A stretch of DNA of 6,307 nt from the NCBI GenBank assembly GCA_910584955.1, contig CAJUDC010000133.1:1-6307 (forward strand), in the 5' to 3' direction. Source of the DNA: an uncultured Paraprevotella sp. Its GTDB lineage: Bacteria; Bacteroidota; Bacteroidia; Bacteroidales; Bacteroidaceae. Numbering within the stretch: the stretch's first letter is position 1; each line of letters begins with the position of its first letter. The translations under genes and the position numbers were made by a program. Positions 6,033-6,307 of the stretch are shown here, piece by piece. Under the pieces are notes generated by a model, which saw nothing but the letters and a program-made list of their open reading frames with translations, was not told the DNA's origin and did no database searches.

Positions 6033-6307
6033 TTAGAAATCCAAACCAATTGTAGCCGAAAAGTTGCCGGTACGTATTTTATCATCGAAATCATCGAAGC
6101 CGAAGTCATGGTAGTGTTTGCCGGCGATATTGGCTAATCCTATGTCGTAACTCATTTCAAAGTAGAAGTTCCTGTAAGCGGTTCCGCATCCCAGGCGAAA
6201 TCCCGCATCTGGGCGTTTGAAAGTTTTGTGGCGAAAGGTTTTGTACTTTTTTCGTTCGGCGTAGTATTTACTTCGCCCGTTGGTTCCACAGGCGAAATAT
6301 CCGCCGA
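6033..6307 (-). CDS. Outer-membrane beta-barrel protein, C-terminal part (gene runs off the right edge)
   Basis: The minus-strand frame is open from the window edge to the TAA at 6035-6033 and gives the last 91 residues. It shows alternating polar and aromatic or hydrophobic strands with Gly-rich turns: FRLGCGTAYRNFYFEMSYD, then DIGLANIAG, and an ending of NFSATIGLDF. The terminal Phe and the alternating final strand are the usual signal for insertion of a beta-barrel into the outer membrane. The general look fits the PorT/OMP_b-brl type of small Bacteroidetes barrels. An acidic segment (DFGFDDFDD) sits in the last loop. A basic stretch (AEREKKYKTFRHKTFKR) lies in the preceding loop. No link to the sugar enzymes is evident, and it is convergent with the DUF4861 gene. 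Function and exact family cannot be decided from this fragment. Confidence 0.7.
   Translation of the reverse strand, partial: GGYFACGTNGRSKYYAERKKYKTFRHKTFKRPDAGFRLGCGTAYRNFYFEMSYDIGLANIAGKHYHDFGFDDFDDKIRTGNFSATIGLDF

Noticed and set aside
1..6307. Mobile elements, tRNA or rRNA genes, CRISPR arrays and invertible promoter repeats
   Set aside because: No transposase or recombinase frame, no terminal inverted repeats flanking any segment, no regularly spaced repeats and no tRNA-like cloverleaf sequence were seen on either strand by eye.

Overview
The window looks like a chromosomal piece of a Bacteroidales bacterium, most likely Bacteroides or a close relative. The evidence is Bacteroidetes-type -7 promoter elements (TAnnTTTG) in front of three genes, little or no Shine-Dalgarno sequence, Sec signal peptides on every carbohydrate-active protein, a Bacteroidetes-style outer-membrane barrel C-terminus at one edge, and a cluster of pectin-type enzymes. 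The genus call is inference.

Layout, left to right. (1) The first 60 codons of a small acidic lipoprotein gene on the minus strand, cut by the left edge, with its upstream region at 181-360. (2) A perfect 13-bp hairpin terminator at 361-404 that closes (3) a large minus-strand gene (434-3127) for a secreted exo-rhamnogalacturonan lyase-like protein (PcRGLX/YetA type, PL26-like). (4) A 152-bp divergent control region (3128-3279) with two outward-facing -7 elements and a TGTACA-A-TGTACA site inside the probable leader of the plus-strand unit. (5) A two-gene plus-strand operon: a GH105 unsaturated rhamnogalacturonyl hydrolase (3280-4698), then 4 bases later a DUF4861 protein (4703-5959), ending in a 17-bp hairpin. 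(6) The C-terminal 91 codons of a minus-strand outer-membrane beta-barrel protein, cut by the right edge.

How they fit together: the three central proteins all carry cleavable-type signal peptides without a lipobox, so they are probably soluble periplasmic enzymes. An exo-lyase acting on the rhamnogalacturonan-I backbone produces units carrying a 4,5-unsaturated galacturonate, and GH105 enzymes remove exactly that residue. The DUF4861 protein, translationally close to GH105, is the least understood member. It may create or process the uronic-acid end that GH105 acts on. No SusC/SusD pair, sensor or transporter is in the window, so this is either the edge of a larger polysaccharide utilization locus or a small stand-alone oligosaccharide-finishing module. 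No RNA genes, mobile elements or CRISPR arrays were found.
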